Below, piece after piece: positions 15,383 to 23,713 of a DNA stretch of 64,000 nucleotides. The stretch is from Crossiella sp. CA-258035 (lineage in GTDB: Bacteria; Actinomycetota; Actinomycetes; Mycobacteriales; Pseudonocardiaceae): the NCBI RefSeq assembly GCF_030064675.1, contig NZ_CP116413.1:5178001-5242000 (forward strand). Reading direction: 5' to 3'. The notes under the pieces were generated by a model. The model was not told where the DNA came from. It did not search any database and saw only the letters and a list, made by a program, of their open reading frames with translations. How positions within the stretch are numbered: position 1 is the first letter of the stretch; each line of letters begins with the position of its first letter. A program made the translations under genes and the position numbers.

Positions 15383-17746
15383 TCAGCCGGCCAACTCAGC
15401 CACCTCGGCGAGTGCGCCTGCCATCAGGTGCGGGTCGGGCAGCCCCCTGGCGAGGTTCAGCGCGGTCCGGGCCCATTCCGGCCGATCCGCCGGCCGCGCG
15501 AACCGGGCAACCGCCAGAGCTGCCCGGAAGTGGTGGTGGTCCAGGGTGTCCTCGGCATTGGCCAGCAGCGCCACCAGGTCCGTGCGCAGCGCCTCGGAGA
15601 CGAGCTCGACGGCGACGGTGGCCACCCGAGTCCGGTCCACAGTGGACACCGTGTCCAGCGCCTCCCGGCACAGGTCGTCAGCCGCGCCGTGCCGGGCGGC
15701 CGCGGCCAGGCCGAGGCCGCGGGTGAGGTCATCGCGTTCGCGGCGCAGCTGGTCCACCGCGGCGCTGAACACGGCCGGGCGCCGATCGGCGGGCAGGTGC
15801 GGGAGCAGGGCGAGCCAGGCATGGGCGGTGTCGGTGGCCGGTGGGAGTGCCTCAGCCATCGCGACCGCCTCGGTCAGGTGGCCGGTGACGTCGGTGTGAG
15901 CGGCCAGCTGAGCTGTGGCCAGGATGCGGTCTACCGGGTTGCCGATCTCCGGCAGGCAGTCCCGCGCCAGGTCGAGGAATTCGGCCGCGCCCCCTTTCGA
16001 CAGGGCTGGGAGCGCGGCGATCAGGCCCCGGCAGCGCAGCGCCCGGTTGTGCAGGGCGCCGAGCAAGCTCAGCGCCGTCGCAGCCCCCCAGACCCCGTGC
16101 TGGATCAGTGCGCCGGTGAGCCGGACCGGGACCTGGCCGTACCCGGCGGTGGCGGCAGCGGTCAGCAGAGCGGCGTGCACCTCGAAGGCCAGACTCTTCG
16201 TGCTCGCCCGGATGTCGGGGGCGGCGTCGGTCTCGCTGCGCGCCACGATCCTGGTCTGTTCCAGCTCGCGGGCGAACCGGTTGCGGTCACCAGCCTCGGT
16301 TTGCACCGCGAGCAGCACGTTGTCCCTGCCGTCCGTCCTGCGGTCCGGCAGCGTGAAGACCTCTCGAGCTTCCCGGTGCCGGCCCGCGTGGCGGAGGTGG
16401 GTGGTGAGGTGCCTGCGGCCGTAGCCCCGGTGCGCCTGGGCGATGCGGGAGCTCCGCAGCAGGGGCAGGTAGAAGTCGGCGATCCGGTTGTGCGCGGTCG
16501 CGACCGCCTCGGCCAGCTCGTCAGCCAGGTTCACCAGGTCCTCGGGCAGGGTGTCCGGTGCGGCGGGCAGGGTGCCGCCGATGAACTCCAGCAGGGTGCG
16601 GTGCTTGATGCTGAACGTCCGCTCCGAACCACGCCCGGTGACGTCCAGGAACGGCCGGTACCGCTGGTCGCAGGCCTGCCGGACCAGGTCGGCCGGAACG
16701 CCGCTGAGGTCGCTGAGCACGGCTACCCGCACCGGCTCCTCCAGCACCGCCAGGGTGCCCAGCAGCGGCAGGTCCTCAGCTGACCAGTGCGCGGAGTCCC
16801 GCCAGTGCAGGAAGCTCACCGCGTAGAAGCCGCTGAGCCGGGCGGGCAGGGACGCCAGGTCGGTGAGGTCGAGGTCGCCGGCCCGGTAGTTGGAGACGAT
16901 CGCGTCCATGGTGATCCACACACCGTCGCTGTGCTCGAGCACGGTGCTGACGAAGGTCTCCCGGTCCACGCCCTGGGCCGCGCGCACCGCGGCGATGTCG
17001 GTGGCCTCGGCGATCTTCTCCAGGTGCTCGCGCAGGTCGGCGAGGTTGCGCGGATCGCCGGCGCTCAGCCGGGTGGTGGCGCTGGGCGCGTCGATCCCGT
17101 CCAGCCGGATGCCTGAGCGGAAGGTCGCGATGACGAACACACCGCGGGGCAGGACCCGGGGCAGGCCGAGCGGGAGTTCGGCCTCCGGGTCCGGCACGGC
17201 CTCGTCCAGGCCGTCGACCACCAGCACGATCCGCTGGCCGGTGGCCGCCGCGACATCGAGCAGCCGCGCGAATCCCGGCGGTGTGGTGAGCCAGACCGGC
17301 ACGGTCGCCGGATCCAGCTCGGCGTGCTCGAACCGGTCCTTGAGCGCCTGGTGCAGGTCCAGGCGGAGCAGCAGTTGCGCCGCCAGGTTGGTCAGGGCGA
17401 CCTGGCCGATCTTGCCGGAGGCCAGCTGGGTGAAGTGGCCGTAGTAGCCGTGCTCGTGCACCAGCTGGCAGGCCAGCGCCGACTTGCCGACTCCGGCCTC
17501 AGCCTCGAACAGGAAGTAGCCGTGGGTGTGCTCGTCCAGGAAGGTCCGCAACCGTTCCTTGATCCACTCGCGTCCGGTGAACTCGCTGCGCCGGGTCCGT
17601 TCGGCCATCACCGCCAGGTCCTGCACGGCCACGGTCAGCGGGGTGTCCTGGGAGAGCAGGACGGTGGTGCTGATCGGCGCGTTGGCATCGCGGCCGATCA
17701 CCACGCCGCCAGGGCCGATGTGCTGCGTCCTGCGGCGGTCAAACAT
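15383..17746 (-). CDS. STAND-class ATPase (NLR-like) with N-terminal signalling motif
   Basis: A 787-residue P-loop protein. Walker A is EAGVGKSA (83-90, Lys88) and Walker B is IVLVVDGLDEA (173-183). A winged-helix-like region and a long alpha-helical C-terminal half (about 420-787, Ala/Leu-rich) follow, the expected layout of a NACHT/STAND sensor. Before the ATPase, residues 13-29 read GGVVIGRDANAPISTTV. The same 17-residue pattern occurs twice at the C-terminus of the two-TM protein encoded immediately upstream (8-bp gene overlap). In bacterial NLR-type systems such shared motifs pair a sensor with its effector through amyloid-like templating. That role is inferred here. No effector domain is fused to this protein. 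Confidence 0.85.
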   Translation of the reverse strand: MFDRRRTQHIGPGGVVIGRDANAPISTTVLLSQDTPLTVAVQDLAVMAERTRRSEFTGREWIKERLRTFLDEHTHGYFLFEAEAGVGKSALACQLVHEHGYYGHFTQLASGKIGQVALTNLAAQLLLRLDLHQALKDRFEHAELDPATVPVWLTTPPGFARLLDVAAATGQRIVLVVDGLDEAVPDPEAELPLGLPRVLPRGVFVIATFRSGIRLDGIDAPSATTRLSAGDPRNLADLREHLEKIAEATDIAAVRAAQGVDRETFVSTVLEHSDGVWITMDAIVSNYRAGDLDLTDLASLPARLSGFYAVSFLHWRDSAHWSAEDLPLLGTLAVLEEPVRVAVLSDLSGVPADLVRQACDQRYRPFLDVTGRGSERTFSIKHRTLLEFIGGTLPAAPDTLPEDLVNLADELAEAVATAHNRIADFYLPLLRSSRIAQAHRGYGRRHLTTHLRHAGRHREAREVFTLPDRRTDGRDNVLLAVQTEAGDRNRFARELEQTRIVARSETDAAPDIRASTKSLAFEVHAALLTAAATAGYGQVPVRLTGALIQHGVWGAATALSLLGALHNRALRCRGLIAALPALSKGGAAEFLDLARDCLPEIGNPVDRILATAQLAAHTDVTGHLTEAVAMAEALPPATDTAHAWLALLPHLPADRRPAVFSAAVDQLRRERDDLTRGLGLAAAARHGAADDLCREALDTVSTVDRTRVATVAVELVSEALRTDLVALLANAEDTLDHHHFRAALAVARFARPADRPEWARTALNLARGLPDPHLMAGALAEVAELAG

Positions 17747-18077
17747 CCCTGGCGTCCACGTCGGTGCTGATCCCGGCCGCCGCGTCGCCGGTGACCGCGA
17801 CCGATCCGGCGCCGGCGGCCGGCGTGCCGCGGACCTTGGTGCTGATGGGCCCGTGCGCGTTGCCGCCCACCGCGACCGATCCGCCGCCGGGCGGCGCGCC
17901 CGTGGTGGCGGCCGAACCCGCGTGGCCCAGCCAGACCGCGATCACCGCGGCGGCCAGCACCAGCACCCCGAGCGCGACCCACCAGGCCAGGCCCCAGTCG
18001 TCGGTGAGCACGTTGACCACCACCGAGGTCGCGGCGCTGAGCACCACCGAGGCGGCGATGGCCAAACCTGCTCTCAT
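17739..18077 (-). CDS. Two-TM protein with tandem C-terminal signalling motifs (putative effector)
   Basis: A 112-residue protein with two predicted membrane helices (about 4-24 and 32-51). A short linker is followed by two copies of a motif: GSVAVGGNAHGPISTKV (66-82) and GSVAVTGDAAAGISTDV (91-107). A third version is at residues 13-29 of the STAND ATPase encoded next, and the two genes overlap by 8 bp. The architecture (membrane-active N-terminus, motif at the C-terminus, STAND partner with the motif at its N-terminus) is that of amyloid-motif effectors thought to permeabilise membranes on activation. GAGGAG precedes the ATG. The function is inferred from layout only. Confidence 0.75.
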   Translation of the reverse strand: MRAGLAIAASVVLSAATSVVVNVLTDDWGLAWWVALGVLVLAAAVIAVWLGHAGSAATTGAPPGGGSVAVGGNAHGPISTKVRGTPAAGAGSVAVTGDAAAGISTDVDARDV

Positions 18078-18086
18078 CGTTGCTCC

Positions 18087-18743
18087 TCAGCTCAGCAGCG
18101 TGTAGTTCAGCTCGGCGCAGATCCGGGTCAACGGCTCGTCCAGCCGGGGATCGCTCAGTGGCAGCAACAGGTCCGGCTCGTCGGGCAAACCGGGCGCGGC
18201 AGGCGGGTCCCACAGGCACACCGAGTGGTCCAGCGGCGCCATGACCGTCCGGTACCAGAGCCCATCGAGGTGTGGACATGCCTCGCGGATCGCCCGCGCC
18301 CAGCTCTGGGTCACCTTCGTCGGGCCGGTGGACAGCGCGAGCGACGTGCCCGCCCGGACCGGCCACAACCCGGACAGGTCCAGCAGCCGCAGCGTGCGGG
18401 CGGGGCGGAAGGCGACCACGAACGGAGACCTGGTCCGCCGGTCCACGATCGAGGTCGACTGGTACACCGTCGCCATGCTCGCGAGCAGGCTTGTCGAGTA
18501 GTACACGGCTCCCTCGGCCAGGGCTTCTCGGACGCTGCCGTCGGGAGCGCCGGGATGTGCGTCGAAGCGGGCGTGGGGCAGCGGGCCGTGCACGCGGAAG
18601 GTGTTCCACAACGCGGAGTGGCTGCCACCCGCGGTGAAGACCCGGTACAGCGTTTGTCCTGGCGGCACCCGGTGCACGTCCCGGTCCTCGTCGACCAGGG
18701 ACCGGAGCTGGACGTGCGGCGGTGGCGGGGGCAGTCGGGCCAT
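18087..18743 (-). CDS. RES-domain protein (possible NAD+-targeting toxin fold)
   Basis: A 218-residue protein with the RES pattern: TLYRVFTAGG, WNTFRVHGPL, ARFDAH, GAVYYSTS, then LLDLSGLWPVRAGTSLA and SWARAIREA. RES toxins of Xre-RES systems degrade NAD+. Where RES proteins normally carry A-x-x-E before the F/Y-Q, this one reads SMATVYQ, with Thr in place of the catalytic Glu, so activity may be lost or changed. No Xre antitoxin is adjacent. It sits 9 bp upstream of the two-TM gene and 78 bp downstream of the trypsin-STAND-WD40 gene on the same strand. AAGGAGG precedes the start. Confidence 0.8.
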   Translation of the reverse strand: MARLPPPPPHVQLRSLVDEDRDVHRVPPGQTLYRVFTAGGSHSALWNTFRVHGPLPHARFDAHPGAPDGSVREALAEGAVYYSTSLLASMATVYQSTSIVDRRTRSPFVVAFRPARTLRLLDLSGLWPVRAGTSLALSTGPTKVTQSWARAIREACPHLDGLWYRTVMAPLDHSVCLWDPPAAPGLPDEPDLLLPLSDPRLDEPLTRICAELNYTLLS

Positions 18744-18821
18744 CGCCCTCCTTCGGTCAAGCCGACGCGGGTAGCTGATCGGTGACGCAGCGTAGCAACA
18801 CGAGGACCACTCCGGCTCCGC

Positions 18822-21800
18822 TCAGCAGGTTCGGCGGTAGGGCACCTCGGCAGGCACGTGCCGTTGCCACTCCTGCTCGTCCATCGCGCCGCCCGCGATC
18901 GCGCAGACTTCCTGGACGAGGGCGCCGAGATCGTTGAGCATGCCGGTGTTCCACAACCGCACCGTGGCATCGTGGCTGCTGGTGGCGAGCCGGTTCCCGT
19001 CCGGACTGAACATGACCGACCTGAGCGGGCGGGTGTGCCCGGTGAGGTTGGCCAGCAGGCGGTGGGTCCGCAGGTCCCACAGCCGCGCGGTCCGGTCCTC
19101 GCCCGCGGTGGCCAGGCTCTGCCCGTCCGGGCTGAACTTCACCGACCACACGATGCCGGTGTGACCGGTGAGGGTGGCCACCTGCTCGCGGGTCCGCACG
19201 TCCCACAGCCGCACGGCGGCGTCTCGGCCGCTGCTGGCGAGGGTGGTGCTGTCGGGGCTGAAGGCCACCGACTGCACGGAATCGGTGTGGCCGGTGAGGG
19301 TGGCCGCCTGCTGGTGGGTCCGCACGTCCCACAGCCGCACGCTGGCGTCCCAGCTGCCGGTGGCCAGGGTGTTCCCGTCGGGGCTGAAGACCGCCGAGCC
19401 CACCAAGCCGGTGTGACCGTTGAAGGTGGCCAGTTGCCGGTGGGTGCGCACGTCCCACAGCCGCACCGTCTTGCTGTCGGTGCCGCCGCTGGTGACCAGG
19501 GTGCCGCCGTCGGGACTGAACACCACCGGGCTGCCCACCTTGGTGAGGGTGGTCAGCAGGCGGTGGGTGCGCGCGTCCCAGAGCCGCACCGTCTGATCGG
19601 CGTAGCTGCCGGTGGCGAGGGTGTTCCCGTCGGGGCTGAACGCCACGGAGCTCACCACTCCGGTGTGGCCGGTCAGGGTGGCCAGCGGTTGGTGCGTCCA
19701 CGCGTGCCACAGCCGCACGGCGCGGTCCTCGGCCCCGCCGGTGGCAAGGGTGTTGCCGTCCGGGCTGAAGGCCACCGACAGCACCGAGCCGGTGTGGCCG
19801 TCGAGGGTGGCCACCTGCTGGTGGGTCCGCACCTCCCACAGCCGCGCTACCCGAGCCTCGATGGCGGTGGCCAGGGTCTGCCCGCCGGGGCTGAAGGCCA
19901 TCGCACTCCCCGCGCCGTCTGCCCCGGTGAAGGCGACCAGCGGACGGCCGGTCCGCATGTCCCACAACCGCGCCACGGCTTCCCCACCGCCGCTGGCGAG
20001 GGTGTGGCCGTCCGGGCTGAAGGCCACCGAGTTCACCGGGCCGGTGTGACCGGCGAGCACCACCTGCCCGGTGCGGGACGGCACGTCGTGCACGCGCAAC
20101 GTCCGGTCCTCACCCCCGGTGACCAGAGTCCTCCCGTCCGGGCTGAACGCCAACGCCCGCACCGAGCCCACATGGCCGGTGAGGGTGGCCAGCGAGCGGC
20201 GGGCCGGCAGGTCCCACAGTCGCACAGTGGCGGCGTTGTCGCCGGTGGCCAGGGTCTTCCCGTCCGGGCTGATCGCCATCGACTGCACCGGGCCGGTGTG
20301 ACCGTTGAAAGTGGCCACCTGCTGGCGGGTCCGCACATCCCACAGCCGAACCGCCTGCTCCCCGCTGCCGCTGGTGACCAGGGTGCCGCCGTCGGAGCTG
20401 AAGACCGCGGACAGCACCGAGCTGCGGCCGTGGCCGGTGAGCGTGGCGAGCAGGCGGTGGGTCCGCACGTCCCACAGCTGCACCGTGCCCTGTTCGCTGC
20501 CACCGGTGGCCAGGACGAGTCCGTCCGGGCTGAACACCACGGGTCTCCCGGTGCCGGGGAAGGTGTGCAGCGGACGTAGGGTCCGGTTTTCCCACAACCG
20601 CACCGTTCTCGCGTCGCCTTCGGTGGCCAGGATGTCCCCGCCCGGGCTGAACGCCACTCGGGTCACCGCGCTCCGCTGGCCGGCGACCGCGGCCTGCTGA
20701 CGGCGGGTCCGCGGGTCCCACAGCCGCACGGTGCCGTCACTGCTGCTGGTGACCAGGCTGGTGCCGTCCGGGCTGAAGGCCACCGCTCCCACCGAGCCGG
20801 TGTGGCCGGTGATGGTGGCGCGCAAGGGTGTGGTGACCGTGCCCAGCAACCGGGTGCGGGTCTCCGGGGCAGGGCCGATGTGGTGCGCGGCCAGAGCGAG
20901 GCGGGCGGCCAGGGCCGGATCGGCGGCGGCCTGGAGCTGGCTCTGGCGGGTCAGCCGCTCGGCGGTGGCGAGGTTCCGCTGCTCGTCGCTGGTCCGGGCG
21001 TTCAGGTACGCCAGTACGGAGGCGACCAGAACCAGGACCATCAGGACGGCGAAGCCGGTCACGGCAAGGCGACGTCGGCGGGTGCGGCGGTGCTGCACCT
21101 CGGCACTGGCTTCGACGAACCCGGCCTCCTCGGCCGAGATCTCCGCCGGCCGGGCGGCGAGCCAGCGCCGGGCCTCCTCGATCCGGCGCCGGTCGAGCGC
21201 CAGCGCGGGCGATCGGTCTTGTTCCTGCCAGGCTCGCGCGGTGTGCCGCAACCTCTCCTGCCAGCTCCGGAAGTCGCGGTTGCGCTCCACCCAGGTCCGT
21301 AGCCGCGGCCAGTTCTCCACCAGCGCCTGGTGCGCGAGTTCGGCCGTGTCCAGTCCGGTGGGGCGGCGGGTCACCACGACCAGCCGGGTGCTGGCCAACC
21401 GGTGGACCAACGTCCAGTCGCGCTCGGCGAACTCCGTCCGGTCGGCGACCCTCCGGGTGTCGGGGCCGCGTTCCCCGGCGTCCAGTTGCTCGGCGGGGCG
21501 GACGAGCTGGATGAAGATCCGCTCCAGCGCCTCGTGCTCGGACTCGTCGGCCCAGGCCCACAGGCTGCGTTCGGCGTTGCCGACCAGCGCCCCCTCGACC
21601 CCGCCGAGTTCCTGGTAGGCGCCGGCGGTGAGCGTGCCGCGTTCCTGCCGTGCCCACAACTGGCTGAGCGTGTACTCCAGCACGGGCAGGGCGGCCGCAC
21701 CGTGCGGGGTGTCCTGCACGATCCGCTCGACCAGGCCGTCGGCGAAGCGGACACCGGCGTGCCCGGCCAGTGGACGGGTGATCACCTCGCGGAGCTGGTC

Positions 21801-23096
21801 CCGCGTCATCGGTGGCACGACGACGTGGGTGGCCTCCCAGGCGGCGCTCAGCACCGGGAGCTGCCCGGTCTGCGGCAGGAAGTCGATCCGGGTGACGACC
21901 ACCGCCTGAGCCGGCCGGCTGCCGTCGGTGCGCCGCACCGTCAGCGCACCCAGCATCACATCCAGCTTGCGGGCGGTGTCCGGCGCGTCCGCGAGCAGGG
22001 TCTCGAACTGGTCGGCCACGAGCAGGAGCTTGGACCGCCCGTCATGCCGGGCCAGGGTCTGCTCCAGCGCGGTGCGCAGGCCGTCCTGCTCGGCCAGCTG
22101 ACGGGTGAGCGCGGACCAGCGTTCGTGCCAGTCCGCCTGCGCGGTGTCCGCATCGCCTGCCGAGGCCAGTGCCCAGGCCAGCAACTCCTCCGCGGTCAGC
22201 CGCAGCCCGTGCGGCAACCGGGCGACCAGGTGGCTGCCGCGGTCGATCCGCGCCAGCAGCCCCGCCCCGACCAGTGACGACTTGCCGACGCCAGAGGCGC
22301 CGAAGACGGGCAGCACCGGAACCTGTTGCTCCTCCAGCAACTCCAGCAGCCGGCGCGTCTCCCCGGCACGCCCGTGGAACACCGCGCTGTCCCGCTCGGT
22401 GAAGGCCAACAGCTCGCGGTAAGGGCTGTCGGCGAGCAACCGGGACCGCAACTGCGGCCACTCGTGCGCGAGCGACTCCACGGTCAGGGCATAACCGGTC
22501 CTGCGCCGCTGATCCCCTTCGACCGCGACGACCACCCCGATCACTCCCCGGTACTCCTCGTCCCACACCGGAGCACCGCTGAACCCGCCGGCCAGGGCGA
22601 ACCCAGCGCCCTCATCGCAGGTCAGCTGCCACCAGCCGGTCCCCTCACGACCTTCGATGGTGCCGCGCGTCCACACCCCGGCGTCCTTGTCCCCGGTCTG
22701 CCCGGCGCAGCGCGGGAAACCGAAGGTCCGCCAGCGGTGCCCAGCGAGGTCGTCGGCTTCCACGATCCGCATGGGCAGCACGCCCGCCGGCGGCTGGCCG
22801 GTCAGTTGCAGCACAGCCACGTCACCGCTGTTGTCAGCGGCCACCGGCACGCTGAAGTGCACGGTGGTCTCCGCCTGCGGACGGCCTGGCAGCAGGGGGA
22901 AGTCCACGGTCACCGGCAGGCCGGGCGGCAGCGGCTCGCTGTCCGCGAGGCCGGCGATGGGCGCGAGGACGTGGGCGCAGGTGAGCAGAAGTCCATCGGG
23001 GATCAGGAACGCGACACCGACCGGTCGCCCCTCGTGCAGCACTCGTGCCGTGCCGCGCTCCCAGGCGAGGCGCACGTCACCGGTCCGCTCCACCAC
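18822..23096 (-). CDS. Trypsin-like protease / nSTAND1 ATPase / WD40 repeat fusion
   Basis: A 1424-residue multidomain protein. Residues 1-220 form a trypsin-like serine protease with triad His42 (TCAHVL), Asp92 (SGDVAVLQL) and Ser173 (GGFSGAPV). Residues about 235-600 are an nSTAND1 ATPase with Walker A GASGVGKSS (266-274) and Walker B KLLLVADQFETL (356-367). A membrane helix lies at about 677-697, followed by a linker and about 15 WD40 repeats (about 760-1390), most ending VRLWDVRTH-like, consistent with two propellers. Such proteins are large signal-transducing sensors, and trypsin-STAND fusions occur in defence contexts. The start is a GTG with GGGGG upstream. It heads the run of RES, two-TM and STAND genes. 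Confidence 0.9.
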   Translation of the reverse strand: MVERTGDVRLAWERGTARVLHEGRPVGVAFLIPDGLLLTCAHVLAPIAGLADSEPLPPGLPVTVDFPLLPGRPQAETTVHFSVPVAADNSGDVAVLQLTGQPPAGVLPMRIVEADDLAGHRWRTFGFPRCAGQTGDKDAGVWTRGTIEGREGTGWWQLTCDEGAGFALAGGFSGAPVWDEEYRGVIGVVVAVEGDQRRRTGYALTVESLAHEWPQLRSRLLADSPYRELLAFTERDSAVFHGRAGETRRLLELLEEQQVPVLPVFGASGVGKSSLVGAGLLARIDRGSHLVARLPHGLRLTAEELLAWALASAGDADTAQADWHERWSALTRQLAEQDGLRTALEQTLARHDGRSKLLLVADQFETLLADAPDTARKLDVMLGALTVRRTDGSRPAQAVVVTRIDFLPQTGQLPVLSAAWEATHVVVPPMTRDQLREVITRPLAGHAGVRFADGLVERIVQDTPHGAAALPVLEYTLSQLWARQERGTLTAGAYQELGGVEGALVGNAERSLWAWADESEHEALERIFIQLVRPAEQLDAGERGPDTRRVADRTEFAERDWTLVHRLASTRLVVVTRRPTGLDTAELAHQALVENWPRLRTWVERNRDFRSWQERLRHTARAWQEQDRSPALALDRRRIEEARRWLAARPAEISAEEAGFVEASAEVQHRRTRRRRLAVTGFAVLMVLVLVASVLAYLNARTSDEQRNLATAERLTRQSQLQAAADPALAARLALAAHHIGPAPETRTRLLGTVTTPLRATITGHTGSVGAVAFSPDGTSLVTSSSDGTVRLWDPRTRRQQAAVAGQRSAVTRVAFSPGGDILATEGDARTVRLWENRTLRPLHTFPGTGRPVVFSPDGLVLATGGSEQGTVQLWDVRTHRLLATLTGHGRSSVLSAVFSSDGGTLVTSGSGEQAVRLWDVRTRQQVATFNGHTGPVQSMAISPDGKTLATGDNAATVRLWDLPARRSLATLTGHVGSVRALAFSPDGRTLVTGGEDRTLRVHDVPSRTGQVVLAGHTGPVNSVAFSPDGHTLASGGGEAVARLWDMRTGRPLVAFTGADGAGSAMAFSPGGQTLATAIEARVARLWEVRTHQQVATLDGHTGSVLSVAFSPDGNTLATGGAEDRAVRLWHAWTHQPLATLTGHTGVVSSVAFSPDGNTLATGSYADQTVRLWDARTHRLLTTLTKVGSPVVFSPDGGTLVTSGGTDSKTVRLWDVRTHRQLATFNGHTGLVGSAVFSPDGNTLATGSWDASVRLWDVRTHQQAATLTGHTDSVQSVAFSPDSTTLASSGRDAAVRLWDVRTREQVATLTGHTGIVWSVKFSPDGQSLATAGEDRTARLWDLRTHRLLANLTGHTRPLRSVMFSPDGNRLATSSHDATVRLWNTGMLNDLGALVQEVCAIAGGAMDEQEWQRHVPAEVPYRRTC

Positions 23097-23231
23097 CGTC
23101 GCCCCCGATGCCGATTCGATGAAGCCGAATGAGCTGGGAACTGTAGTGGCACAGGTTTGATCGCAGGTGCGGTTCGAAGTTTCCGCGGCACCTGACTGGA
23201 GACCTTGCCGGCGCCCGCCACTGCCAGCGTC

Positions 23232-23618
23232 TCAGCCGCCCATGGCCTCCTGCCTGACGCGGTCGAACTGCGCCCCCATGGCCTCGGCCAGCACCTGGGC
23301 GGCGGAGAGCGGCCGCACCATCACGGTCAGCTGGTCGACCAGTCCGTTCTCGTCCAGGTGCAGGAAGTCGCAGCCCTCCACCAGGGTCTCGCCGATGCGA
23401 GCCTCGAAGACCAGGGCGTGGTCGCGGTCGCCGCCGATCTCGCGGACGTAGCGGAAGTCCTCGAACACCCGCAGCACGCCCCGCAGGATCGCCGCTGTGA
23501 TCGGCTTGCCCTGGTAGGGGCGGAAAGCCACCGGACTGGTGAACACCACGTCGTCGGCCAGGGCGGCCGCGAGGGCCTCCGGATCACGGGCTTCGACCGC
23601 TGCGCGGAATCTCCTCAT
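23232..23618 (-). CDS. SnoaL/NTF2-like small protein
   Basis: A 128-residue protein with the NTF2-like cone fold: MRRFRAAVEARDPEALAAAL, DDVVFTSPVAFRPYQGK, then strands ending VEGCDFLHLDENGLVDQLTV. The family includes ketosteroid-isomerase-like enzymes and non-catalytic binding proteins. No catalytic residues can be assigned. It is divergent from the NmrA-type oxidoreductase gene (96-bp gap), with which it could share control. AGGATT upstream serves as a weak ribosome-binding site. Confidence 0.8.
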   Translation of the reverse strand: MRRFRAAVEARDPEALAAALADDVVFTSPVAFRPYQGKPITAAILRGVLRVFEDFRYVREIGGDRDHALVFEARIGETLVEGCDFLHLDENGLVDQLTVMVRPLSAAQVLAEAMGAQFDRVRQEAMGG

Positions 23619-23713
23619 GACGGAATCCTAGTCAGGTTGGTCTCGGAAATAACCGCCGCAACGGTGCTCCATCTAGGACAGAGGCTGTCCGCCTTCCGTC
23701 CTACGGTCGCCCC

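Noticed and set aside
13593-15383. Amidase gene as phage endolysin of a prophage
   Set aside because: It has a Sec signal peptide and no holin, tail or integrase genes nearby; a host cell-wall enzyme fits better.
18858-20579. Strong tandem DNA repeats of about 126 bp read as a repeat element or CRISPR-like array
   Set aside because: The period equals one WD40 repeat (42 codons) and the frame is continuous; it is protein-coding repetition.
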